DNA from: Prevotella melaninogenica ATCC 25845
Lineage (GTDB): Bacteria; Bacteroidota; Bacteroidia; Bacteroidales; Bacteroidaceae
DNA length: 64,000 nucleotides
Assembly: GCF_000144405.1 (NCBI RefSeq)
Contig: NC_014371.1
Location: 893,501-957,500, forward strand
Direction of reading: 5' to 3'
Below the pieces are notes generated by a model. It saw only the letters and a program-made list of their open reading frames with translations. It was not told the DNA's origin and ran no database searches. Positions 1 through 9,286 of this stretch are shown here, piece after piece. Made by a program: the position numbers and the translations under genes. The number at the start of each line of letters is the position of its first letter. Positions within the stretch are counted from its first letter, which is position 1.

Positions 1-1
1 G

Positions 2-643
2 GAATCGTTCTTCAAGCTACGCGAACGGGATAGAGATCTTATCGAGTCCTCCCCCGAACTGGGCAAGGAACTTCACGAGCGCCTGTCCCACTACGGCAAG
101 AAATCGTATCATATCATCAGAAGCAAACCAGAAAGGGCCGTTTCCGATGTCATGAAATACCTTCGTAAAATGAAGACGGAACCGCAACTGATTATCTTTG
201 ACTTTCCTGGTCATGCCCTTACCAGTGCCATGATGGATTTGTCCATTACGATGGACTACATCATCTCACCTATAGAAGCCGACCCACAGTCGCTGGCATC
301 GAGTTTTGCATACGCCAAGACAATCAGAGACTTGGGTGTAGGCTTTGAAGGCTCACGCATTCAGGACTTCTTCCTGCTTTGGAACAAAATCAACCGCAGT
401 GCCAGTACCACGGTCATCGACCTGTTCAGTCAGAATGCTGAGGAACAGGGACTGCCGATTTTCGATACCCGTATCTACAACTCCGTCCGATTCAGCAGGG
501 AATTGGCACAAGGGGGTGTCAAAGGTGTATTCCGCTGCTCCTACCTGCCCCCTGCACCTGCTCTCCGCCCTCAGACTGGAGTGGATGAGTGGGTAAAGGA
601 GGTCATGGAGAAACTCAACCTGAAAACTGAGAACGGCGTATGA
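2..643 (+). CDS. ParA-family ATPase, TraA-like (5' end missing)
   Basis: The frame is open from base 2, so the gene begins left of the window; what is visible is the C-terminal two thirds or so of a ParA/MinD-type P-loop ATPase. The segment around LIIFDFPGHAL is the Walker-B-like strand, and the DYIISPIEADPQSL region matches the switch and membrane-side portion of this family. In CTnDOT-type elements this gene heads the transfer operon and is thought to act in DNA or complex partitioning rather than in the pore. The TGA stop overlaps the next ATG (ATGA), indicating translational coupling to the DUF3408 gene. The Walker A motif is outside the window, so activity cannot be judged. Confidence 0.8.
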   Translation, partial: ESFFKLRERDRDLIESSPELGKELHERLSHYGKKSYHIIRSKPERAVSDVMKYLRKMKTEPQLIIFDFPGHALTSAMMDLSITMDYIISPIEADPQSLASSFAYAKTIRDLGVGFEGSRIQDFFLLWNKINRSASTTVIDLFSQNAEEQGLPIFDTRIYNSVRFSRELAQGGVKGVFRCSYLPPAPALRPQTGVDEWVKEVMEKLNLKTENGV

Positions 644-1170
644 AATCACTGAAAGAGCAACGTGAAAAGCTGCTTCAAGCGAAATTGGAGGAGATGGCAG
701 ACATTGGTGTCAAGAAGCGCACAGAGGAGAACACACCAGACTTTGACGACCCCATTGATTTGGATGATGATTCAGACTCTGTGGAAGAAGATGCAAGTGC
801 CTCTCTTTCTAAAATTGACGAACAGGAAGAAATACCGGAAGAAACTTCGTTTAATGGCAACAATGCCCAAACAGCGCAACCCTCGAAAAGAAAGAGAAAT
901 GCCAGAACGAAGGATTCTTCCCCAGTAATGGACTTTCCTGAATACGAACAGCGATTTCTGACGGGTGTCCGCAACGGGCGCAACAAGTCGGGCTTCAGTA
1001 TCCATACTGAGATACTCCAGATACTGCGTGATGTGCTGAACGACATCAGATCGGAGGCTTCCATCACGGGATATATTGAGAATATCCTTCTTGATCATTT
1101 GAAAACGTATCAGGATTTGTTGAACCATACCGCCTCACAACGCAGGCGCGATAAAACCATAGACTTATGA
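640..1170 (+). CDS. DUF3408 protein of conjugative transposon (TraB/TraC-like)
   Basis: A 176-residue soluble protein. The first ~100 residues are charged and low in complexity (runs of Asp/Glu, then a Lys/Arg stretch near 88-95), and the C-terminal ~75 residues, from about FLTGVRNGRNKSGFSIH onward, resemble the DUF3408 domain found right after ParA in Bacteroidetes transfer operons. The C-terminal part has the look of a small helical DNA-binding fold (ribbon-helix-helix-like), which is inference. It overlaps both neighbours by 4 bases (ATGA), so it is translated with the ParA-like and TraD-like genes. No catalytic motif is seen. Confidence 0.75.
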   Translation: MKSLKEQREKLLQAKLEEMADIGVKKRTEENTPDFDDPIDLDDDSDSVEEDASASLSKIDEQEEIPEETSFNGNNAQTAQPSKRKRNARTKDSSPVMDFPEYEQRFLTGVRNGRNKSGFSIHTEILQILRDVLNDIRSEASITGYIENILLDHLKTYQDLLNHTASQRRRDKTIDL

Positions 1171-1949
1171 TAATCAATTTATTGTTAGGTGTATTGCTTT
1201 TGCTGGGTATAGCATGGCTGCTACTCGGCATTACATACTTTTGGAGGTTATTTCAAGATTTGGCAGCCCAATCAGGGAAGAATACACCGAAACAGAAAGG
1301 AAACGGGCACGGCACAAGTCTCAATACATCCGTTTCCCAAGAGCAGATTGACAATGCACGTCACGTTTTGGTGGGTAGGAGCAAGCCTTTTCATTCCCAC
1401 TCTATCTCCAAAGTTCCCGCTGTTTCCTCCTCTGAAAATCCAGATGAAAAACCTAATACTTTTGCAGAGAAAAACTCATCTGTGTCCGAAGAAACAAAAG
1501 AAGCGGAAGGTACAGAAGATGACAATGAAATGCAGGTTGACTACACAATGGACGAATCTGACGAAGACACTATCATCCGTGAGGAACTGCAGATTGCAGA
1601 CGATTCCTTACCCGAAGTCTCACCATCCGCTATTCTTACAAGGGACTTGTCCCGTATAAACGGTTGGTACAGCAATGACGATGCATTTGATGAGGAAAAC
1701 GAAACCGAAGTGCAGGATACGCTGCAAAGCATACAGGGCACACAGCTAATGGACTATATCAAAGAGACAACGCTTAAGCAGGAGAAAGACCATCAAAAGC
1801 TGCTTGCTGCCATTCGTAAAGCAGAGGAAGCAGAATTAGAGGAAAGTAATATAGATACTTCTCCTCATTCAGAAACGAACTCAAACGTAGAGAGCAGCGA
1901 CAGCGATGCATCGGAAGAAGCCGACCGTCCACTATCATACTATCTGTAA
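1167..1949 (+). CDS. Conjugal transfer protein, TraD-like membrane protein
   Basis: A 260-residue protein with one N-terminal membrane segment (about residues 3-25, LLLGVLLLLGIAWLLLG) followed by a long, acidic, low-complexity cytoplasmic or periplasmic tail rich in Glu, Asp and Ser. Position between the DUF3408 gene and traE fits the poorly conserved TraD of CTnDOT-type operons; the identification rests on position and topology more than on sequence. It overlaps the preceding stop by ATGA. The following 150 bases contain a 12-bp inverted repeat, so this may be the last gene of the first operon segment. Confidence 0.55.
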   Translation: MIINLLLGVLLLLGIAWLLLGITYFWRLFQDLAAQSGKNTPKQKGNGHGTSLNTSVSQEQIDNARHVLVGRSKPFHSHSISKVPAVSSSENPDEKPNTFAEKNSSVSEETKEAEGTEDDNEMQVDYTMDESDEDTIIREELQIADDSLPEVSPSAILTRDLSRINGWYSNDDAFDEENETEVQDTLQSIQGTQLMDYIKETTLKQEKDHQKLLAAIRKAEEAELEESNIDTSPHSETNSNVESSDSDASEEADRPLSYYL

Positions 1950-1982
1950 GACTAATGTTTTTATTCATATTGTAAAGTGATC

Positions 1983-2048
1983 AAGGGGTGGCTCAAAAGT
2001 AAAACAATCAACCAATATCAGTCATACGATAAAACCGAGCCACCCCTT
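1983..2048. promoter_or_regulatory. 12-bp perfect inverted repeat before traE
   Basis: AAGGGGTGGCTC (1983-1994) and GAGCCACCCCTT (2037-2048) are perfect inverted copies separated by 42 bases, in the only sizeable gap between the traD-like gene and traE. No T-tract follows the right arm, so it does not look like a simple terminator; it could be an operator, an attenuating hairpin or an RNA processing structure that separates the two operon parts. Confidence 0.5.
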
Positions 2049-2103
2049 ACCATCTCTACCCAAAAGAAAACAATTCATTTAACAACTTAAAATAAAAAGA
2101 ACA

Positions 2104-2403
2104 ATGAACAACAAAAAGAAAATCACAATGCTTCTCCTGACGGCTACCGCCATAGGAGCATACGCACAAGGCAACGGCATGGCGGGTATCAACGAAGCCA
2201 CAAAAATGGTAACCTCTTACTTCGATCCAGGTACAAAGCTTATCTATGCTATCGGAGCCGTAGTAGGTCTGATTGGAGGAATAAAAGTCTATAACAAGTT
2301 CTCAAGTGGTGACCCCGATACGAGCAAGACCGCTGCCTCTTGGTTCGGTGCGTGTATCTTTCTCATTGTGGCAGCCACTATCTTGAGAAGTTTCTTCCTG
2401 TAA
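2104..2403 (+). CDS. traE: Conjugal transfer protein TraE (DUF4134)
   Basis: A 99-residue protein with an N-terminal signal peptide (MLLLTATAIGAYAQ) followed by two hydrophobic segments around residues 45-62 and 78-97. This is the DUF4134 / TraE pattern, a VirB2-like small subunit of the Bacteroidetes conjugation pore. It is followed after 4 bases by traF, the usual order. The A-rich leader AAAATAAAAAGAACA directly before the ATG is typical of translation initiation in this phylum. Confidence 0.88.
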   Translation: MNNKKKITMLLLTATAIGAYAQGNGMAGINEATKMVTSYFDPGTKLIYAIGAVVGLIGGIKVYNKFSSGDPDTSKTAASWFGACIFLIVAATILRSFFL

Positions 2404-2407
2404 GGCG

Positions 2408-2743
2408 ATGGCAGCATTTGAAATCAACAAAGGTGTAGGTCGGACGGTAGAGTTCAAGGGCTTGAAGGCGCAGTACCTCTTCCTCTTTGCAGGAGGACTG
2501 CTGGCTGTCTTCATTCTCGTTGTCGTGCTCTATCTCTGTGGAGTCAGCCAAGTAGCCTGTCTTGTCATAGGTGTAGTGGGTGCCAGCCTTGTGGTATGGC
2601 AAACGTTCACCATGAATAGAAAGTATGGGCAATATGGGCTGATGAAAAAAGGAGCAATACGTATGCACCCACGCTACCTTGTAAACCGCCGTACGGTCTG
2701 CCACCTTATCTGTAACCTTCAATCAAAGAAAGCGAAGCAATGA
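2408..2743 (+). CDS. traF: Conjugal transfer protein TraF (DUF4133)
   Basis: A 111-residue inner membrane protein with two adjacent membrane segments (about residues 24-45 and 50-68), matching DUF4133, the VirB3-like partner that sits next to the VirB4-type ATPase in these systems. It begins four bases after traE stops and its TGA overlaps the ATG of traG (ATGA), so TraF and TraG are probably made together. The arrangement VirB3-VirB4 is conserved across type IV secretion systems. Confidence 0.87.
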   Translation: MAAFEINKGVGRTVEFKGLKAQYLFLFAGGLLAVFILVVVLYLCGVSQVACLVIGVVGASLVVWQTFTMNRKYGQYGLMKKGAIRMHPRYLVNRRTVCHLICNLQSKKAKQ

Positions 2744-5253
2744 GAAATAAAAGCAAGATAACCACCTTGGAGTCTAAGTTTCCACTGCTCTCCGTAGAGC
2801 AGGGTTGCATGGTGAGCAAAGATGCTGACATCACCGTGGCTTTCCGTGTGGAACTGCCCGAACTCTTTACCGTCACTTCTGCAGAGTATGAAGCGATGCA
2901 CTCTGCCTGGCATAAGGCAATCAAGGTGCTACCCAATTACAGCATCGTGCACAAGCAGGACTGGTTCATCAAGGAGGACTATCAAGGAAAGCTCTCCGAT
3001 GGCGGACTGAGCTTCCTTGCCCGTTCCTCTGAACGGCATTTCAACGAACGTCCGTACCTGCACCACAGCGTTTACTTATTCCTGACCAAGACCAACAAGC
3101 AGCGTATGGCACAACAGAGCAATTTTTCCTCGCTCTGCCGTGGACACCTCATTCCCAAGGAAATCACCAACAAGGACGAAGTGATGAAGTTCATGGAAGC
3201 TGTAGACCAGTTTGAACGCATCATCAACGATACCGAGCAGATAAGGATTGTCCGCATGACTGAAGATGAATTGATTGGTACAAAGGAAAAAGGCGGTCTC
3301 TTGGACCGTTATTTCTCCCTCTCGGAAGAAAGACACGCCTCGTTGGAGGACATCCGCTTGGGCGCAGACCTTGTACGTGTGGGCGACAATATGATTTGTC
3401 TGCATACGCTCTCCGACACGGACGACCTGCCTACAACGGTCAGCACAGACAGCCGATATGAGCGATTATCGACCGACCGAAGCGACTGCCGTCTTTCCTT
3501 TGCCTCTCCCGTGGGTCTGATGTTGCCCTGCAACCATATCTATAACCAGTATCTCTTCATCGAGGACAGCGATGCCAACTTGGAACGCTTCGAAAAGCAG
3601 GCAAGGAATATGCACTCACTGGCACGCTACAGCCGTAGCAACCAAATCAACGAGGAGTGGATACAGGAGTATCTCAATATTGCCCATTCACAGGGGCTGA
3701 CATCTATCCGTGCCCATTTTAACGTACTGGCATGGAGTAGCGACAAGGAAGAACTTCGCCAGATTAAGAATGACGTGGGCTCTGCACTTGCTCTTATGGA
3801 ATGCCACCCTCGCCACAATACCATTGATGCGGCAACGCTCTACTGGGCGGGTATTCCCGGCAATGCGGCAGACTTTCCTGCAGAAGAGTCATTCTATACT
3901 TTCATCGAGCCTGCCCTCTGTTTCTTTACGGCAGAGACGAACTATAAGGACTCACTCTCTCCCTTCGGTATCAAGATGGCAGACCGCCTTTCTGGAAAGC
4001 CCGTCCACTTGGATATATCGGATTTGCCGATGAAAAAGGGAGTTATCACCAATAGAAACAAATTTATCTTGGGTCCTTCGGGTAGTGGCAAGTCTTTCTT
4101 TACCAACCACATGGTACGCCAGTATTACGAGCAGGGGGCGCATGTCCTCTTGGTCGATACAGGTAACTCATATCAAGGTTTGTGTGAACTTATCCACCGC
4201 AAGACCAAGGGTGAGGATGGTGTGTATTTCACCTATACCAATGAAAGTCCTATATCTTTCAACCCTTTCTATACGGATGATTACTTTTTCGATGTAGAGA
4301 AGAGAGAGAGTATCTGTACGCTACTGCTTACGCTTTGGAAAAGTGCCGATGAGCATATCACAAAGACCGAGGCAGGTGAACTTGGTTCAGCCGTAAACTC
4401 CTATATCGAACTGATATGTGCAGACCATAGCGTTACGCCCTGTTTTAATACCTTCTATGAGTATCTGCGGGACGTGTACCGCAAGGATATGGAAAAGCGT
4501 GACATCAAGGTAACGCTCTCGGACTTCAATATTAACAACCTCTTAACAACATTAAAGCAATACTATCGTGGCGGTCGTTATGATTTCCTGCTGAACTCGG
4601 ACAAGAACATCGACCTGCTCTCTAAACGCTTCATCGTCTTTGAAATCGACCAAGTAAAGGATAACAAGGACCTCTTTCCTGTGGTAACGATTATCATCAT
4701 GGAGGCCTTCATCAACAAGATGCGCCGATTAAAGGGTATCCGCAAGATGATACTCATTGAGGAAGCGTGGAAAGCCATAGCTTCGGCAAACATGGCAGAC
4801 TACATCAAGTATCTCTACAAGACGGTGAGAAAGTATTTTGGGGAAGCCATTGTCGTAACGCAGGAGGTGGACGATATCATCCAGTCGCCTATAGTCAAGG
4901 AAAGTATTATTAATAACTCTGACTGCAAGATACTGCTCGACCAGCGCAAGTATATGACCAAGTTCGACGGCATACAGGCGATGCTCGGTCTTTCGGAAAA
5001 GGAAAAGAGCCAGATTCTCTCCATCAACCAGAACAACGACCCGAACCGACTCTACAAGGAAGTTTGGATAGGTCTGGGAGGTATGCAGAGTGCTGTCTAT
5101 GCTACGGAAGTGAGTATGGAGGAGTACCTGACCTACACCACAGAGGAAACCGAGAAGGTGGAGGTGATGAACAGGGCGGCACAGCTCGGTGGTGATATCG
5201 AAACGGCTATCCGTCAGCTTGCCATAGAGAAAAGAAACAATAAAAAGAAATAA
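2740..5253 (+). CDS. traG: TraG-family conjugation ATPase (VirB4-like)
   Basis: An 837-residue energy-supplying ATPase of the conjugative pore. The N-terminal half is the VirB4/CagE-type domain; the C-terminal half has a P-loop domain with Walker A GPSGSGKS near residues 445-452 and Walker B MILIEEAW near 669-676, followed by conserved Gln/Arg residues of the TraG P-loop family (VVTQEVDDI). Length matches CTnDOT TraG. This TraG is the VirB4 homologue of Bacteroidetes elements, not the VirD4 coupling protein of the same letter in F-type plasmids. The gene is intact. Confidence 0.95.
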   Translation: MRNKSKITTLESKFPLLSVEQGCMVSKDADITVAFRVELPELFTVTSAEYEAMHSAWHKAIKVLPNYSIVHKQDWFIKEDYQGKLSDGGLSFLARSSERHFNERPYLHHSVYLFLTKTNKQRMAQQSNFSSLCRGHLIPKEITNKDEVMKFMEAVDQFERIINDTEQIRIVRMTEDELIGTKEKGGLLDRYFSLSEERHASLEDIRLGADLVRVGDNMICLHTLSDTDDLPTTVSTDSRYERLSTDRSDCRLSFASPVGLMLPCNHIYNQYLFIEDSDANLERFEKQARNMHSLARYSRSNQINEEWIQEYLNIAHSQGLTSIRAHFNVLAWSSDKEELRQIKNDVGSALALMECHPRHNTIDAATLYWAGIPGNAADFPAEESFYTFIEPALCFFTAETNYKDSLSPFGIKMADRLSGKPVHLDISDLPMKKGVITNRNKFILGPSGSGKSFFTNHMVRQYYEQGAHVLLVDTGNSYQGLCELIHRKTKGEDGVYFTYTNESPISFNPFYTDDYFFDVEKRESICTLLLTLWKSADEHITKTEAGELGSAVNSYIELICADHSVTPCFNTFYEYLRDVYRKDMEKRDIKVTLSDFNINNLLTTLKQYYRGGRYDFLLNSDKNIDLLSKRFIVFEIDQVKDNKDLFPVVTIIIMEAFINKMRRLKGIRKMILIEEAWKAIASANMADYIKYLYKTVRKYFGEAIVVTQEVDDIIQSPIVKESIINNSDCKILLDQRKYMTKFDGIQAMLGLSEKEKSQILSINQNNDPNRLYKEVWIGLGGMQSAVYATEVSMEEYLTYTTEETEKVEVMNRAAQLGGDIETAIRQLAIEKRNNKKK

Positions 5254-5280
5254 GTACAAACCATCAAAACTATAGTAACA

Positions 5281-5910
5281 ATGAAAAAGTACATTTTCAT
5301 GGCTCTCTTAGGATTGAGCCTTTCTGTTCCCAAAGCCCATGCACAGTGGGTAGTAACCGACCCTGGCAATTTTGCCGGCAACATCGTCAATTCGGTCAAG
5401 GAGATAGCAACAGCTTCGAAGACAGTGAAGAATACCTTGGACGGGTTCAAGGAGGTGGAGAAACTCTACAACGACACCAAGAAGTATTACGATGCACTCA
5501 AGAAGGTGAACAACTTGATTGGTGATGCCTATAAGGTCAAAGAGTGCATCCTTATGGTGGGCGACATCTCTGAGATTTACGTCACCTCGTATAAGAAAAT
5601 GCTCTCGGACAAGAACTTCCGCCCTTCGGAACTCGCTGCGATGGCTTCGGGATATGCCAAACTCTTGGAGCAGAGTGGTGAGAGTCTCAAGGAACTAAAG
5701 TCCATCGTTAAGAGTAATGTCTTCTCGATGAACGACCACGAGCGAATGCAGGCAATAGACCGTATCTATACTACGCTTAGGGAAAATCGCTCACTTGTAT
5801 CATACTACACAAGGAAAAACATCTCCGTAAGCTATGTGCGTGCAAGGGAGAAGAACAACCTTGCCTCCGTTAAGGCACTCTATGGTAATACGGCAAGCAG
5901 GTATTGGTAA
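5281..5910 (+). CDS. traI: Conjugal transfer protein TraI (DUF4141)
   Basis: A 209-residue exported protein. The N-terminus is a clear signal peptide (MKKYIFMALLGLSLSVPKAHAQ) and the rest is largely helical with heptad-like Lys/Leu spacing around residues 40-75. This matches DUF4141, a VirB5-like component in these operons. It lies 27 bases after traG and 54 bases before traJ, in standard order. No catalytic motif is visible; a structural or pilus-tip role is inferred from position. Confidence 0.87.
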   Translation: MKKYIFMALLGLSLSVPKAHAQWVVTDPGNFAGNIVNSVKEIATASKTVKNTLDGFKEVEKLYNDTKKYYDALKKVNNLIGDAYKVKECILMVGDISEIYVTSYKKMLSDKNFRPSELAAMASGYAKLLEQSGESLKELKSIVKSNVFSMNDHERMQAIDRIYTTLRENRSLVSYYTRKNISVSYVRAREKNNLASVKALYGNTASRYW

Positions 5911-5964
5911 ATCCACAGACAAAAAAAGAACTTGAAAGAACTTTCATAAAAAACACTTTTGCTT

Positions 5965-7002
5965 ATGGATTTTGCCAGTTTACATGAGCTGCTACGCTCA
6001 ACCTATGCCGAGATGATGCCGCTCTGTGCCCAGATGACGGGCATTGCCAAGGGCATTGCGGGCTTGGGTGCGCTCTTTTATATTGCTCTTCGGGTATGGG
6101 CTTCCATTGCCCGTGCCGAGGCGATAGACGTCTTTCCGCTTCTCCGCCCCTTCGTGCTGGGCTTTTGCATCATGTTCTTCCCGACAGTCGTACTGGGTAC
6201 GATGAATGCCGTTCTCTCGCCCGTAGTGCAGGGAACGGAGATGATGGTACACCAACAGGAGGGGAACCTTGCAGAGCTTACTGCCAAGCGGGACAAGTTG
6301 CAAGAGGAAGCCTACCTTAGAAATCCTGAAACAGCCTACCTTGTCTCCAACGAGAAGTTCGATGAGAAGATAGAGGAAATGGGCATCATCGGACCTGAAG
6401 ATGCTGTGACGATAGCAGGTATGTATGCCGAGCGTGCTGCCTATCAGACCAAGCAGTGGATCATGAAGATGGTACACGACCTTTTAGAACTCCTATTCCA
6501 TGCTGCAGGGCTTATCATCGACACGCTACGCACCTTCATACTCATCGTTCTTGCCATTCTCGGTCCGATAGTCTTCGGCATTGCAGTATGGGATGGTCTT
6601 GCTGGCTCACTTACGGCATGGTTCTCACGCTATATCTCTGTCTACCTGTGGCTACCTGTCAGCTCTATTCTTACGGCACTGCTTACAAAAATACAGGTGC
6701 TGATGATAGAGAAGGATATTGAAGCACTCAGTGACCCTAACTATCTGCCTGATTCGGGGACGTGGTACTACATCGTCTTCTTCCTTATCGGTATTGTAGG
6801 CTACTTCTGTGTACCTACCGTGGCAGGCTGGATTATCGAAGCTGGAGGTGGTATCGGCTCATACGGTCGTAATGTCAACCAGACAGCACAGCGTGGTGCG
6901 CAAGGCGCATATACTGGTGGCAAGGCTGCTATGGCTGGCGCAGGTGCTACTGTGGGAAATGTCGGTGGACGTATCAAGGGTGCACTGCTCAAAGGAAAAT
7001 AG
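5965..7002 (+). CDS. traJ: Conjugative transposon protein TraJ (VirB6-like)
   Basis: A polytopic inner membrane protein of 345 residues with at least five hydrophobic segments (about 20-42, 58-80, 175-200, 210-235, 262-285) and a Gly/Ala-rich C-terminus (GGKAAMAGAGATVGNVGG). This is the TraJ family, counterpart of VirB6. The open frame extends to a TTG at 5959, but the ATG at 5965 gives the expected MDFASLHELL start, so it is preferred. The stop is TAG, showing that TAG is used as a real terminator inside this element. Confidence 0.88.
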   Translation: MDFASLHELLRSTYAEMMPLCAQMTGIAKGIAGLGALFYIALRVWASIARAEAIDVFPLLRPFVLGFCIMFFPTVVLGTMNAVLSPVVQGTEMMVHQQEGNLAELTAKRDKLQEEAYLRNPETAYLVSNEKFDEKIEEMGIIGPEDAVTIAGMYAERAAYQTKQWIMKMVHDLLELLFHAAGLIIDTLRTFILIVLAILGPIVFGIAVWDGLAGSLTAWFSRYISVYLWLPVSSILTALLTKIQVLMIEKDIEALSDPNYLPDSGTWYYIVFFLIGIVGYFCVPTVAGWIIEAGGGIGSYGRNVNQTAQRGAQGAYTGGKAAMAGAGATVGNVGGRIKGALLKGK

Positions 7003-7047
7003 AAATCGAACAACTATGCTTAATTAATCAACAGATATAAAAGAAAA

Positions 7048-7671
7048 ATGGAATTCAAATCACTTGGTAATATCGAGACCTCATTCAGGCAGATAAGGCT
7101 CTACGCCTTTGTCTTTGCCATCGTCTGCGTGGCGGTAAGCGGTTATGCCGTCTATGCCTCATACAGCTTCGCCAAGGAGCAGAGGGAGAAAATCTATGTG
7201 CTTGACCAGGGAAAGTCGCTCATGCTTGCCCTCAGTCAGGATGCAAGTCGTAATCGTCCCGTAGAGGCAAGGGAACACGTGCGTCGTTTCCATGAGCTGT
7301 TCTTCACCATTGCGCCTGACAAGGATGCCATTGAGAAGAACATGGAGCGTGCCTTTGTGCTGTGTGACAAGTCGGCTTTCAACTATTACAAAGACTTGGC
7401 AGAGAAGGGCTATTATAACCGTGCCATATCGGGTAATGTCAATCAGCGCATAGAGGTGGACTCTATCCACTGCAACTTCAATACTTACCCTTATGCGGTA
7501 ACGACTTATGCACGGGAGTTTATCGTCCGTCAGAGTAACGTTACAGAGCGCAGTCTTGTTACGACCTGCACGCTGCAGAACTCTGTCCGTTCGGACAATA
7601 ACCCGCAAGGTTTTCTTATGGAGAACTTCCTTGTGAAGGAAAACAGGGATATACAGACTTATAAACGATAA
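7048..7671 (+). CDS. traK: Conjugative transposon protein TraK (VirB8-like)
   Basis: A 207-residue protein with a short cytoplasmic N-terminus, one membrane segment (about residues 18-40, LYAFVFAIVCVAVSGYAVYASY) and a periplasmic domain of VirB8-like size. Family TraK of Bacteroidetes conjugative transposons; it nucleates assembly of the pore by analogy with VirB8. Found between traJ and traL as in CTnDOT. Gene is full length. Confidence 0.9.
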   Translation: MEFKSLGNIETSFRQIRLYAFVFAIVCVAVSGYAVYASYSFAKEQREKIYVLDQGKSLMLALSQDASRNRPVEAREHVRRFHELFFTIAPDKDAIEKNMERAFVLCDKSAFNYYKDLAEKGYYNRAISGNVNQRIEVDSIHCNFNTYPYAVTTYAREFIVRQSNVTERSLVTTCTLQNSVRSDNNPQGFLMENFLVKENRDIQTYKR

Positions 7672-7675
7672 GGCT

Positions 7676-7978
7676 ATGGCAAGGAAAAGAAACTTTTTAC
7701 TCTCACGTCAATATCTGCGCTTTCACCTGTGGCTCCGCCATCGGTGTGAAAGACTCACGATAAGGCAGAGAAAGGAAATCGTCTATGGGCTGAGTTTCAT
7801 CTATCTGCTCTGCTCGCTCTGGATGATAGCACAGTTCTTCCTTCCTCCAAAGAAGGAGAAACTACCCATCCCCACGGGAAAGCTGACGGACAGTCCGATA
7901 CAGACGGACAGTACTTTACAAGAGTTACACGGCAATTTTTACCTACAACATCATCAAACAATCAAAGAAAATGGATAA
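7676..7978 (+). CDS. traL: TraL (DUF3989) small membrane protein
   Basis: A 100-residue protein with a very basic N-terminus (many Arg/Lys in residues 1-37), one membrane segment near 40-60 (VYGLSFIYLLCSLWMIAQFF) and a short polar tail. This is the TraL/DUF3989 family, always found between TraK and TraM. It overlaps the start of traM by 8 bases, implying coupled translation. Function is unknown beyond being required in related elements. Confidence 0.85.
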   Translation: MARKRNFLLSRQYLRFHLWLRHRCERLTIRQRKEIVYGLSFIYLLCSLWMIAQFFLPPKKEKLPIPTGKLTDSPIQTDSTLQELHGNFYLQHHQTIKENG

Positions 7979-9239
7979 TAAACAGAAAGAACAAATGAAG
8001 AAAGGCTTGGTCTTCGGAGGTCTGGGACTGCTGTTTGCCCTTTCAATGTGGTTTATCTTCGCACCTTCGGGCAAGGATAAGACTGCAGCGGAACAGGGAC
8101 TCAATGACAGCATACCGCAGGCAACGACAGAAAAACTGACGGAGAACAAACTCAAAGCCTACGAATTAGGCGACAAAGCACACGAGGAAGAACAGACCCG
8201 CGAGGAGATGGGCAGACTATCGGACTATTTTGCACAGAACACTGCTCCATCAGAGGAGCAGCGTGCAGAAACAGCTGCTTCTACGGCAAAGATAGAAAGC
8301 TCCATGCATCGTTATGAGGAGAACAATCGGCTTTTGAACTCTTTTTACGCTCCCGACCCACACGAGCAGGAACGTGAAGCCTTGCGCTCGGAAATAGATA
8401 ACCTTAAAAAGGAACTCTCTGTCAAAGACAGCAGGGAGGACAATGAAGAGAAACGACAGCTTGCCTTGATGGAAAAGAGCTATCAGATGGCAGCGAAGTA
8501 TCTTCCTAAAACATCAACTCCACCTACTTTCAATAGTGGTTTGACTGCTGAAAAAGAGAAGACGGAAGATACAGCAGGTGGCTCTGACGCCGCTAAGGGC
8601 AAGACCATGCAGAAGGAAAAGCCTGTAATGGAGGTGCTGCCGGAGCGTAGGCAGATAGTTTCTTCACTTGACCAGCCTATGAGCGATGTGTACTTTATGG
8701 AGGAATACGGCAAGAAGGCTCGTAATATGGGCTTTCATTCGCTCACAAGTATGGCTGCTCATACGATGCGCAATACGCTTAAAGTTGTAGTGGACAGGAC
8801 AACGACAATCAAGGAGGGTGACAATGTCGTGCTTCGTCTGCTTGAAAGTGCCAAGGTAGGGGGGCTGCACATTCCACGACAAAGCCGACTCATAGCCGTT
8901 GCTAAGATAGAGGGCAACCGTATGCACCTGCTTATCAAAAGCATTGAGGTGGACGGGCATATCATAGCCGTCAAGCTCTCGGCATACGATATGGACGGAC
9001 AGGAGGGTGTGTATATACCAGGTTCGGAGGACATCAATGCGCTTAAGGAAGTAGGGGCGAACATCGGTGGTTCAATGGGCACCTCCTTTACCTTCGCTTC
9101 CTCTGCCAAGGACCAGATTATCTCCGAGGCTGCTCGTGGGGTGATGCAAGGCGCAAGTCAGCTGCTTCAGAAGAAACTGCGCACCATCAAGGTAACGCTC
9201 AAGGGTGGCTACCGCCTTTTCTTGGTTCAGTCCAAATGA
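7971..9239 (+). CDS. traM: Conjugative transposon protein TraM (VirB10-like)
   Basis: A 422-residue protein anchored by one N-terminal membrane segment (about residues 12-28). Residues 60-170 are polar and predicted helical or coiled coil, with a low-complexity linker to about 215, and the C-terminal ~200 residues form the TraM domain (TIKEGDNVVLRLLE onward), the VirB10-like part that spans the periplasm toward the outer membrane. Its stop overlaps the upstream ATG of the traN frame (ATGA). Intact. Confidence 0.9.
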   Translation: MDNKQKEQMKKGLVFGGLGLLFALSMWFIFAPSGKDKTAAEQGLNDSIPQATTEKLTENKLKAYELGDKAHEEEQTREEMGRLSDYFAQNTAPSEEQRAETAASTAKIESSMHRYEENNRLLNSFYAPDPHEQEREALRSEIDNLKKELSVKDSREDNEEKRQLALMEKSYQMAAKYLPKTSTPPTFNSGLTAEKEKTEDTAGGSDAAKGKTMQKEKPVMEVLPERRQIVSSLDQPMSDVYFMEEYGKKARNMGFHSLTSMAAHTMRNTLKVVVDRTTTIKEGDNVVLRLLESAKVGGLHIPRQSRLIAVAKIEGNRMHLLIKSIEVDGHIIAVKLSAYDMDGQEGVYIPGSEDINALKEVGANIGGSMGTSFTFASSAKDQIISEAARGVMQGASQLLQKKLRTIKVTLKGGYRLFLVQSK

Positions 9240-9286
9240 AACAATCGAAAATGATAAGTAAAAATAACATCAAATCAAAAGGAACA

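Noticed and set aside
4729..5259. 176-codon minus-strand frame inside traG
   Set aside because: Antisense to the conserved P-loop domain of TraG, with no start signals or family resemblance.
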